A DNA stretch of 64,000 nucleotides. It comes from Lantana camara (Eukaryota > Streptophyta > Magnoliopsida > Lamiales > Verbenaceae). Each line of letters starts with the position of its first letter. The first letter of the stretch is position 1. The stretch covers positions 34,798,001-34,862,000 of the forward strand of contig CM074861.1 in assembly GCA_037501455.1 (NCBI GenBank). Reading direction: 5' to 3'. The notes beneath the pieces are model-generated. The model saw only the letters and a program-made list of their open reading frames with translations. It did not search any database and was not told the DNA's origin. Shown piece after piece: positions 54,220-64,000 of the stretch. A program made the translations under genes and the position numbers.

Positions 54220-55170
54220 AGGTAATAAATATACTATATTCTAACAAACACATACAAACCTGAATATGAAAAAATTTAGATTATAATTATGAGTGTTTGA
54301 AAAAAATTTAGTAAAGGGAAATTTGTGAAAACTCCGAGTATATTATTACAGGATATCGTGTGCAGAGTTTCCCACTTACACAAGTTGAGAATTATACGTC
54401 GTGATTTAACACCTCACAATATTTTAGTAGTTAAAAGTTGAAATTTTTTGTGAAAAAATATTGGACATGGGCGTCAGCAAGAAACTGACATTAAACAACT
54501 CATCATCGCCTATTACTACATGTGGGTACTTTAAAACATTTTTTATTTCTTCTGCATATAATTGCACTACATCCATAATTCATCTACGTATAAGTAGGGG
54601 TAGTTCAGGTTAGCAAGCTAAAGAAGTAGTACACAACAAACATCAACTGAAACTGTTGATTATTCAGTCTATGGTACATTTTAACTTTTTGCCTAAATAA
54701 AGGAAAACTCCCTTTTGACACGATTGTTAAGAAATGACAATATATTAGATGATCGGACAAGATATTTGTACATTAGAGATGGTTTACCCGAAACTTGTCG
54801 TCTAATTTTCAGACTCTTGCAAACTACCCAACATCAACGTAATAAACATACTATATGGCAGCAAACATATATAAATCAGAATCAGAAGAAATTCACATTA
54901 TAGTAAGGTAAAATGTGTGAAACATAATAGTATATCATTACAGGACATTGTGTGTGGAGTTACCCACATACACTAGTTGAGAATTATACATTGTCATTTG
55001 AAACCTCAAATTATTTTAGTAATTAAAGGTAAAACATTATGTGAAAAAATTTCGGACATGGACATAACGAAGATACTAATTGTAAATAAGTCGATCATTA
55101 ATTGTTACTACATGTGGGTACTTTAAAAAAATTTCTATTTCTTCTAATTCTATATTTCTTTGAAAAAACA
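54220..55170. repeat. Low-copy repeat, tandemly duplicated with a period near 600 bp
   Basis: The block 54345-54545 (TTACAGGATATCG..., ACACAAGTTGAGAATTATAC, CTACATGTGGGTACTTTAAA) recurs at 54942-55130. The following part (GGGGTAGTTCAGGTTAGCAA..., GACAATATATTAGATGATCG) at 54598-54905 recurs at 56945-57260. Other partial copies lie at 38185-38335 and 48555-48790. No ORF is convincing. Confidence 0.75.
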
Positions 55171-55319
55171 CATCAAAAAACATTATTCTCATGGAAAATA
55201 ACACACTGAAACATGCAAGTTTACTCCTTGTTTATATGTAGCTCCACCTTGAATAAAATGAAAAATGGAAGAAAAATTATTGAATTGTATATGTTTTTAA
55301 ACTACTGTCTTCAAACCTT

Positions 55320-56790
55320 CTTGAAGCGCTTCTTACGATTTTAGTCATACCAATTTCTAAAACCTTTCAAGAACTCCAGGGTATCATAATCAAGCATATC
55401 ATCAACAGCCTAGATCACTTTGGGCTTCAACTTCTCAAAATCATCAATGTTGTAACGACTCAAGAACTCCTTAAATTGTTCCATGTTTGGAAAGTCCCCA
55501 TCCGGTTGATAAAATTCTCTCTGAATCTTTTCAAATACATTTTTAAGATTATCAATTAGTCATTTTGAGTTTTAGCTTTGCCCATTAAAACCGACATCAC
55601 TTTCTTAAGCTAACTCATTATGTAGGCATTTATCTTTATAGCTCTAGTACGGTTCACAAACTTGTTGATCCTTCGATCACAAGAATTCTTTGGTATATCT
55701 ATTAAGTCTACGAGGAGTTCATCTTGTCCTTTCTCGAATTTGTTTACATACAGGGCCAATGGCTGCTTCATTCACAGATTTGTCATTAAATTATCCGATA
55801 TACATGTTGGATACCTCGGGAGTATTTAGAACTTTGCCAAGGGATAACATAAGTGCACCATAAACTCTCATCAATGGTTGAGTATCAACTTGAGCAGCTT
55901 TGTTCAAAACTACACATATTTTATCATCATGACCGCTGAGTGATGAAATTACACGTTTGAACTCATTAATGATGTCAAGTTTATGGGAAACAAACCAGAG
56001 TAGTGTGAAGTCATATTCTGTTGCAAATCATGATATAACACCTGTAAAGTCGAAGCTTCTTTGTGTCCGTTGATTTCCTCCACATAAAACACCAAGAGTA
56101 TCGACCAATGTTATATGCTCATGCATAGGATGTGGTATTTTGGAACACTCAAACTTTGATAAAAAAGATCCACCAAATCTGCATGAATAACAATAGTATT
56201 CCTCAGAATGCTCTTTTCATCTGTAATCAATCGGTAGCTGGCTCAAATCCAATATGAGAACTTAGGTAGTTGCCCTGGAGTAAGTATTTTATGAATGTGG
56301 TTTTTCCAGTTGAGTATTGACCCAAAAGCATGACCATCGACTAGGTATCAAATTCACTAGTATTCAGAAAAAGGTGATACAAAATCATTAAAATGGTAAG
56401 TAGCTTCTAGTGGCATAAGCTTCTATTCTTTTCCAGTAAAACATCCAACTCTTAGGTGATGCAAGTTGCGATTGTGTATATTCATTGGTTTCAAATTTAC
56501 CATTTGATACTGGACCTCTATTCTTTTCCAGTAAATAATTGAAACCTTCCATATAAGGAGAAACCATTGTTTCCAAATTACCTGGGTTTTTAAGAAAATT
56601 CGAAGTTAGTTCAAGTCCTTCTTGTGACAAAGATATGAGCTGCATTGTAGTGACCTTCAAACCTAGAATCCCCTGTCACTTGTCAGCAATTGCCCAAACT
56701 TGTTTAAGTATGGGCTTTGATAAACCATACATGGAGAAAAAGTTGGTCACGTCACAAATTAATTGGACCTGTAACAATTTTCCACTACAA
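55320..56790 (-). pseudogene. EHD (Eps15-homology domain) GTPase-like pseudogene
   Basis: Minus-strand similarity covers most of a plant EHD protein. In order: EH domain piece (LKQVWAIADK, near 56690), MQLISLSQEGLELTSNFLKN (56640), P-loop GQYSTGKTTFIKYLL (near 56315), LVDTLGVLCGGNQRTQRSFD (switch region, near 56090), VLNKAAQVDTQPLMRVYGAL (normally NKAD, so the Asp is lost, near 55900), and the C-terminal helices FPNMEQFKEFLSRYNIDDF and AVDDMLDYD (near 55400). Family members are dynamin-like ATPases/GTPases of endocytic recycling. Stops and frameshifts are frequent. I see no introns between P-loop and C-terminus, unlike plant EHD genes, so it may be a processed copy. Confidence 0.82.
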
Positions 56791-56944
56791 CATAATATGA
56801 ATTTTCTTTTCAAATTCATATTTTGTTTTGGTTATGAAAAAATGGAAGGGTGCAACATAAGGATTTCCCAGGGGGACACCCATCCCGATGGGATTTAGAG
56901 CATTAGTATTGGTATCATCGTGCCCTTTTCAAATTAATATATGT

Positions 56945-57310
56945 ATAAGCAAGTAGGGGTAGTTCAGGTTAGCAAACCAAAGAAGTATTGCGCAACAAAA
57001 GCTAGACTAAAACTGTTGATTATTCAGTTTAGGATGCATTTTATTTTTCTGACTAAATGAAGAAAAATACCAATTTGGACAATATTATGAGAGATGACAA
57101 TATATTAGATGATCGGACATGATATTTGCACCTTATAAATGGATTATCCAAAACTTTTTGCCTACTTTTAGTCTTTTACAAACTAGTCCATCATTAAGGT
57201 AATAAACACCCCACACAAATCAAAATTTGAAAAAAAATTCAGATTATAATTATAAAACTTTTCTATAACTATAAGTTTTTGAAAAATTTTGGAAAGGAGA
57301 AATTTGTTAC
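56945..57310. repeat. Third copy of the low-copy repeat, upstream of the EHD relic
   Basis: Shares GGGGTAGTTCAGGTTAGCAA, CTGTTGATTATTCAGT and GACAATATATTAGATGATCG with 54598-54905, in the same orientation. The EHD pseudogene lies between the two copies. Confidence 0.75.
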
Positions 57311-57585
57311 TAATGCAACTATTATCTCTTATTTGATTTGTGCTTTCTATTTTTAATATCCACTATCAATTGTTCAAACCATCCCAAAACTTCAATCCAA
57401 GTCCAGAAATTCACATAAAATATCCAACTTAAATACAACAACTAGGAACAAATATTCGGCAAGGAATTCATCAATTTCTTTCGTGTATGTGGAGCAGCCA
57501 CATGGCCTTTTGACCACTCTAGTGAGCCTTACAAGCTCTCCCATGAACTTCTATCATGTTCCTTATGAATCTTCCATTCCAAGGC

Positions 57586-60500
57586 TGTAACGCCCCGACT
57601 TTTCAGTCATACAGGCATGATGTATGTGATAATTAATTGCGCATTTAAATTATAGTAATTATGTAATTATATAGTTTATTCTTATTTTACTTGTTAATTC
57701 TTTGAATTTTTGAACGTATTTGCTCATAACTTTGAATAAGCTTTGCTTGATTTCCGTTTTTCGTGGAAACTTGGTATGAGTGAATTATGTATATTATGAA
57801 CATGTCTTTATACCCGTTGCATGATTTTATTTTCGTTTGTTTGAATTTGGGAATCATTTGTGTGATCGGAACCGAAAAGGGGGCTAAAGAGCATTTAGCG
57901 CACCTTGTGTTCCGGGCGGCATATCTTGAGCTCGGGAACTCGGAATCGAGTTCTGTCACCTCCATTGGACTTGTATCGACGATTTGGATCCGATGGGATA
58001 AACCTCATATTTTTCTAAAACCATTTGGATTCCCGAATTTCAACCAAAACGAGCACTTTGTACCTAAAACGACAAAACCATTGACTTTTCCTCAGTTTCG
58101 GACCTAAATAACACCCTTAGACCCTAAACTCATGACCTAGCCCACTTGACATACTCTTCTCTCTCCCTAATCAGCCCCTAACCAAACCATACCCCCTCAC
58201 AAGCCCCCAAATTCAGCCAAAAGAGAGAGAAAGAAAAGAGAAGAAGAAGAAGAGAGAAGGAAGAAGAAAACTATTCAAACCCTTGAGATTTGAGCTTATA
58301 TCTTCACCATTTCTCTTCATTTCTTGAAGGTAAGCTCATATTTGCTATGTGTATCTCCTTGTGGTCATTTTAAGGTAGATCATGTATGATTTCACCAAGT
58401 TTTAATTTGGGATTGATGAAGATGATGACTAGTAAGGGTTTAGGGAAATTTGATGATTCTTGCATGAGTTCTTGTGGTTTCTTTTAGTATGAAGCACGGT
58501 ATATGATTCTAAGACTTCCATTTGTGTTTCCTAGAACTTATATTGTATGATAGATGAGTTATTTGCACGTTACCATTAATGGATTCTCATGAAACTTGAA
58601 GAATGTGAACCTTTGTGAGCATCTCTTCCACTCTCATGATTTAGCTTCGGTTTTTGTATGAATCAGGACATGAATCTTTGCATATTTGTATGTTTTAATT
58701 GAGTTATAAGTTGGTATCATGCTTCTTTTCCTTTTCCTTTCGTGCACGCCCTGTTTGCTATGTTTTTTTTTGGCTACTGACCCAAATCCACGGGGTGGAT
58801 TTTTCCTTTGGAAAAATCCATGGGGGTGGATTCTGTCCTGCGGGTTTTTTTGTTACTCCGGTTCCGTTTCTCTTGTTTTTTTTTCACTTGTTTGGTCTTT
58901 CTCCACCTCTTTTATGACTCCTATGCTATACTAATATGCTTTATCAGGTGTTTTGATTAATGTATGAAGCTTATGACTTAAATTGCTATGAAATATGAAA
59001 GTTATGAACGATTGAACTTGATAACTCCATGTATTGAATGTAATTGAATGAATTACCTGATAATGTGGCTTCATGACATGATTTTTACTTCATATACATT
59101 GTTAACATGTATTATAACGTGTTTAAGTTTGAATATTCAATGAACGATTGATATTAAATGAAAGATTTGTTATGAACGGACACGATTTATTCGTGTAATG
59201 AATGAATAGCTTGATTTGGTGACTAAATGACAATAATTGTATACTTGAACATCATATTGGCATATTGTTATTTCTTATGCATGTCTCATATCATGTTCAT
59301 TGCATTGTCGTGCGTCATATATGGTTCATTTTGAGTCTTGAGCCTCACGAGTGTATTACATTGTCCTTTGTACAGTTTTCTCCAGGGCGGAGATTCCAGG
59401 TTCATAGGACACTTTCAAGTCCTCTTGTTTTCTTCTTGATATTGGTCGGTAAGGTGTAACAGGTGGGTTTCTCTTCTATTAGCTATAATGACCCGATATA
59501 TCCTTTATGTGAATGTTTTAAGCCAAAGTATTATATATATATATATATATCGTGTGTTTTCAAAAGAGTCAATGATTTCCAACGTAACGCCCTTCTTTTA
59601 TGTATCCCCACCTTATGATTTTTGGTGTGGATATGATTTTATTGCACGGGCGCAGGGACTTAGAGCAAGTGGCTATCCGGCGATGCAAGGGCCGACTGTG
59701 ATCCCTTGTACTAGTCCCACCAAATTTACGGTGATACCGACCCTTACTAGGAGGTTTAGTGGGGAATGAGAGTTGAGTGCCCTTGGGGGATTCATGTACC
59801 CCCCTGGGTCAATGTATGGACTGGTGGCCGGGTCTTGCTAACCCGTCCACCACCCGGAGGAAAAAGGTGTATATGTTTATAATTATGAATGATATGAACA
59901 TGTAATGATATGATTACTATTATGAACGAACATGTATGAATGTGTATGATCGCTAATAAAGATTGAATTGATATACACACACGAGGAGTAGGTTGGAGAT
60001 ATACGCCCACCCGCCAGGGCTCACGTATTGACCGCATGAAAGATTATGATTATAAATGAAATTGATCGTTGTAATCCCGAGCGTTGTTTTTCTTTGTTTT
60101 CACCCACTTGGGAAATATCTCAAAACCTCGCACGGGATTATAGCTTGCATGTGTGGGTGTTCAAATTCTACGATATTATAATGATATACCATGTTTTATA
60201 CCCATCAGTCTCCTATAGACTGAACCCGGCTTTGTTTTCAGTTTTTTCCTTGCAGGTATTGGTATGCTAGGCGGGTTTTCTAGTCGGTCGTGTCGCGTGG
60301 TCAAGTTTGGTTCACTTCACGCATTTTGTAAATTGAATAAGTTATGTATAGCATGTATGGATACTACGGTTATAATATTATGATATATGAGTTAGGTTTG
60401 AATTTCGGGACTAGGAATCTCTGTTAGTCGAACCCGTCAATTGCTAACTATATTTATGATTGATTATATGTTTTGCTTCCGCACATGCATTTTATTCTTT

Positions 60501-60656
60501 TGAATTGTTTATTTGGTTTCGAAGTTAGCTCCCGTCTAGCATAGCGAGTGAGTGGTCCCCGTTCGTCGTGACTTGGCACGTATATGGACTTTCCATTTCA
60601 TATGCGGGTCGGGTCTCGGTGCGGGGGATGTGGTGCCTTCCGTTTGGGGCGCTAAA
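57586..60656 (+). repeat. 5' LTR of the non-autonomous element
   Basis: It starts TGTAACGCCCCGAC (position 57586). The end is set at GGGGCGCTAAA by comparison with LTRs C and D, which end GGTGTTACA or GGGTGCTACA, so the terminal CA is mutated here. It holds a purine-rich stretch at 58220-58272 and a (TA)n run near 59530. The 106-aa frame at 57787-58107 also exists in the 3' LTR but has no family match. Confidence 0.78.
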
Positions 60657-60664
60657 TCCTTAAG

Positions 60665-60677
60665 TGGTATCAAAGCC
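60665..60677 (+). other. Primer-binding site (tRNA-iMet type)
   Basis: TGGTATCAAAGCC, 8 bp after the proposed LTR end; one base off the canonical TGGTATCAGAGCC and identical to the copia site at 15705. Confidence 0.85.
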
Positions 60678-63045
60678 TCTAGGTTGCAAAATCGGAGCTC
60701 GCGTGTCGTGATTGAGTCAGTTTAGGTTGTACGGCATAGGAACTAATTGTCAATGTGTGCATTGCATTGATTCTTGATTTCACTTGATGGTGATTGATGC
60801 AAAATGTTGAAAATTTATCTGTTGAACTTGTTTACTTTAAACTTTTCGATTATATGTTGCATTTTGCATTAAATACATACTCTTCGTGCTACTTACGTGT
60901 CATATGCACTTACTAACCGGCATGCATTTATATTTGAGATGAGTTGTGATTGTAGGACATTCTTACGATATCAAACCACTGCCAATTCTTCACGAGTTCT
61001 ACTTTCAAGCATGAATGATGAAAGAAATACACCGGGAATTACATACAAGGATTTGAGAGTCATGGTCCTTTCTAAATGGGGCTAAGGTATGAAGGTTAAG
61101 ATCCGGAATTGAAGGCTCAGCAAGTGGTAACAATCTATGGGTTCAATTGTAGTTGATGGATACTTGATGGGACAATGGTAGGGTGTGGGACGGTTACAAC
61201 TTACGAGATCAACACGTGCACACCTGAACTACAAAGGTCATCCAATCGGATTCAACGAGATCACCTGATTCACGAAAGAAGCAAAGCAAAACCTTGAAGG
61301 TACTTTAGTTTGAGGTTCAGATCAACGAAAAGGTAATGATAATCAAGAGGACTCGAAGTAAAATCGATTGTCGAGAGATAAGCAACAAAGACAATCGAGG
61401 ATGAGTTTCCATATGAATCAAGCTAATTGGTTTCAAGTTCGGGGTAGAAGGTTCGGGATATACTAGGATTTGTTAATGGCGAGCGAGGCGAATCGGCAAA
61501 GCAGAACTTCCGAATAAATAAGGTTTTGGAAGCTGAGTTTGGGAAGAAGCTGGATTTGAAAAGACTTAAAGGAATCAATCCAACACGGTGAATGCAAACT
61601 TATGGGAGGTAACAATCTAACGGGTCTATCTTTGGTCGGATTGGAGTTTATCTTTCAGATCCAAGTTGAATTGTCGTATTGTGAGGTTGAATTGAAAGAT
61701 ATGGAATAGCAAATGGAAATGATAAAGAAAGGCAAAGAGCTTTTGGAAAAAATTGTGAAATCAGGTTTAAGCAATTGGAGGACGAGTTCATTCCACCAAT
61801 TTGAACTTATAAAGTATAAGTAAAGGGAACTTCAAACAGAGTGATAACCATGGAGAAGATTCTGATAACAATTGGAAATCCAATTTTGGGAAAGGATCGA
61901 AATACCCAATTCCGTGACCGTAGAAAACTTGGGAATCGAGAATAACAATATCAGGCCATGGCAACACACAAGTTAATACGAGATAACTTTGAAGAATTTT
62001 GAAGACCGTGGAAAGACAAGAGTTGATCAACAAGTTCAAGTCAACCCGTGATTATGGAAATGAAGAATAAGTTGCCAAGCTAAAAGCTACCATCACGGTG
62101 ACAGGTTTAATACATTAATGGCACGTGCATCATACGTCGCTTCATATTATTTAAATTTCTCTATTTATATTCGCATTTCTAATTATATAATTGCTCCAAT
62201 GTGTTGCATGTACTTGCTTCATAACATGGACATTTTAACTCGACATGCATTATTTAGTGTTTACTAGTTAGGATGACTTTCTCGTGTGATACTTCAACTA
62301 CATTTTCAATCAAAGCTCTGCCGAACCAAATTGAAGAAGAAGAATATTTTGATGATGGGGCTAAGACCGAGAGGAGAATTGTAGTTCAGAGATTAAGAGT
62401 TGGGGTCGACTCAGGGATGTTCGGATCGAACGAGGAAAGAGATTGGGATTTCGGATTTTGAGAGAATTTGAGGAGGAGTTGGAAAGCAAAGGATTCGGGA
62501 TGTTATTCCAACTTATCACTTTAAATGATGGTGAGTAACACACCAAACATCATCCCTAATAAGGATTGCTCATTTCGAGTAGATCAAGAATTTCGATTAT
62601 AAGATGAGGGATTAAAGAAATTAATTAGGGGGCAAGAGTCAGAATAAAACTAACTAAGAGTCTATCTTCTCTTCAACTGGACACACACTAAGGGCAATAA
62701 AGACAAGTCAAGAATCGAGCTAGCTTTTGGGTTCAACCGTACAATCTGACCCTGAAATTCTCCTCTCCAAATTCCTCACCACGGTGAACGGTATATCAAA
62801 CATTCATGGCATATGCATCCATGTAATTTTAACTTCAAGTAAAATTTCACGCTATGTGCCTTGATCATCGGTAGTATTAGTTGTTTTGATCGGTTGATAC
62901 TTGATGTGACTGATACTTGATACTTGATTCTTGTGTGGTCGTGGTGTTTAATGTTTTGCTATTTTCTATTTGTATTGTTTTGTGGTGTGTTTGCGTTTTG
63001 TGTTTTGGTGCTCGGGAGTATTGGAGACTCTCTTGCCTTGTTGTT
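60678..63045 (+). other. Internal region without recognisable genes
   Basis: No gag, protease, RT, RNase H or integrase motif was found in any frame. Frames do not exceed about 83 aa and lack family features. It is purine-rich on plus (many GAAGG, AAAGG words). It may hold packaging signals. Confidence 0.6.
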
Positions 63046-63200
63046 TATGAGACGGGGTTCTCTTGTTGTTGTTCGAGAGACGAGGTTCTTTCCTTATTGT
63101 TTGAGAGACGGGGTTCTCTCTTTGTTTCTTTTGAGAGACGGGGTTCTCTAATTATTGCTTACGAGAGACGGGGTTCTCTCATTGTTTGTTTTCAGGCGAA
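63046..63200 (+). repeat. Five tandem hairpin units near the 3' LTR
   Basis: Units of about 30 bp based on GAGAGACGGGGTTCTCTC followed by a T-rich spacer. Each has arms GAGAGA/TCTCTC around a CGGGGT centre. The second unit reads GAGAGACGAGGTTCTTTC, and the first lacks the leading GA. Confidence 0.8.
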
Positions 63201-63227
63201 TAGTGAATCCGAGGACGGATTCCTTTA

Positions 63228-63239
63228 AGAGGGAGAGGT
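63228..63239 (+). other. Polypurine tract
   Basis: AAGAGGGAGAGG directly before the 3' LTR start, the site that primes plus-strand DNA. Confidence 0.75.
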
Positions 63240-64000
63240 TGTAACGCCCCGGCTTTTCAGCCGTACAGGTATGACGTATGTGATAATTAATTGCACATTT
63301 AAATTATTTTAATTATGTAATTATATATTTTATTCTTATTTTAATTGTTGATTCTTTGAATTTTTGAACGTATTTGCTTATATAACTTTGAGTGAGTTTG
63401 TTTGATTTCCATTTTCATGGAAACTTGGTATGAGTGAATTATGTGTATTATGAACATGTCTTTATACTCGTTGCATGATTTTATCTTCATATGTTTGAAT
63501 TTTGGAATTGTTTGTGTGATCGGAACCGAAAAGGGGGCTAAAGAGCATTTAGCGCACCTTGTGTTCCGGGCGGCATATCTTGAGCTCGGGAACTCAGAAT
63601 TGAGTTCTATCAGCTCCATTGGACTCATATCAACGATTTGGATCCAATGGAACAAACCTCATATTTTTGTAAAACTATTTGGATTCCCAAATTTCAACCG
63701 AAACGAGCACTTTGTACCTAAAACGATAAAACCATTGACTTTTCGTAAGTTTCGGACCTAAATAACACCCCTAGACCCTAAACTCATGACCTAGCCCACT
63801 TGACATACTCCTCTCTCTCTCTAATCAGCCCCTAACCTAACCATACCCCCTCACAAGCCCCCAAATTCAGCCAAAAGAGAGAGAAAGAAGAGAGAAGGAA
63901 GAAGAAAACTATTCAAACCCTTGAGATTTGAGCTCATCTCTTCACCATTTCTCATCATTTCTTGAAGGTAAGCTCATATTTACTATGTGTATCTCTTTGT
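63240..64000 (+). repeat. 3' LTR, first 761 bp
   Basis: Starts TGTAACGCCCCGGC. It aligns with 57586 onward, with many substitutions and a few short indels (for example in the purine stretch near 63865-63905), so the element is not recent. It is cut by the window edge. Confidence 0.9.

Larger units (their letters stand above)
57586..64000 (+). mobile_element. Non-autonomous gypsy-type LTR element (partial at the window edge)
   Basis: A 3.07-kb 5' LTR (57586-60656), an iMet primer site, a 2.58-kb internal region without recognisable gag or pol, a polypurine tract and the first 761 bp of a 3' LTR. This is the layout of a large retrotransposon derivative, depending on proteins made elsewhere. 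LTR ends resemble the long LTRs C and D. The 5-bp duplication on the left would be AAGGC, but its partner is outside the window. Confidence 0.82.

Noticed and set aside
57787..58107. 106-aa ORF present in both LTRs of the last element (also 63441-63761)
   Set aside because: Presence in both LTRs follows from their common origin. The reverse frame is also open, and no family signature is seen.
58699..58934. Hydrophobic ORFs of 71-72 aa in the 5' LTR
   Set aside because: T-rich sequence within the LTR read in two frames; no signal of selection.

Overview
This window looks like nuclear DNA of a flowering plant, most likely a eudicot; the species cannot be fixed from the sequence. The reasons are an intron-containing PADRE (DUF4228) gene, a degraded plant-type EHD gene copy, plant LTR retrotransposon lineages (Ty1/copia, and Tat-type Ty3/gypsy with two RNase H domains plus an antisense ORF), plant MITEs and an endogenous plant pararetrovirus (Caulimoviridae). 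There is no sign of prokaryotic operons, rRNA or tRNA genes. Only one host gene appears intact (20.6-22.4 kb). The rest is mostly nested mobile DNA.

Layout. 1-16.2 kb: a minus-strand Ty1/copia element whose 3' part runs off the left edge. A minus-strand Tat-type gypsy element (1420-12163, LTRs of 1078 bp each, target-site duplication CTTAG) split it inside pol, and a 1.9-kb copia-type solo LTR (12401-14309) split it again. The gypsy element carries another solo LTR of that family (3987-5947, TSD ATTTC). 16.2-18.3 kb: the LTR and degraded end of another gypsy element, with 181-bp tandem repeats. 18.3-22.9 kb: host DNA with the PADRE gene. 22.9-24.2 kb: a LINE RNase H relic and a duplicated AT-rich element. 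24.2-37.3 kb: a complete plus-strand Tat-type gypsy element (TSD GATAT) with gag, protease, RT, two RNase H domains, integrase and an antisense ORF; a 3.56-kb solo LTR (TSD TCATC) sits inside the antisense ORF. 38.4-38.75 kb: a Mutator-like MITE.

39.2-47.3 kb: an AT-rich, minus-strand endogenous caulimovirid of roughly 7-8 kb. It has a perfect tRNA-iMet primer site, three small leading ORFs, a coiled-coil protein, a capsid-like region with a zinc knuckle, a movement protein, two separate retropepsin-like domains, RT-RNase H, a transactivator-like ORF and a recognisable pregenomic promoter. Gene order (capsid before movement protein) resembles cavemo/solendoviruses. It is broken by stops and frameshifts.

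47.8-57.6 kb: an hAT MITE, two solo LTRs 21 bp apart (TSDs AAGTT and AAAAT), an unrecognised two-exon gene fragment, a tandemly duplicated low-copy repeat and an EHD pseudogene. 57.6-64 kb: an LTR element with a 3.07-kb 5' LTR, a tRNA-iMet primer site and a 2.6-kb internal region without recognisable gag or pol; its 3' LTR runs off the right edge.

The most unusual signals are the two retropepsin-like domains in overlapping ORFs of the pararetrovirus, the coding-like AT-rich stretch on the far side of its primer site, and the clusters of short perfect palindromes, with a different core in each family, found in at least four unrelated LTR families here.
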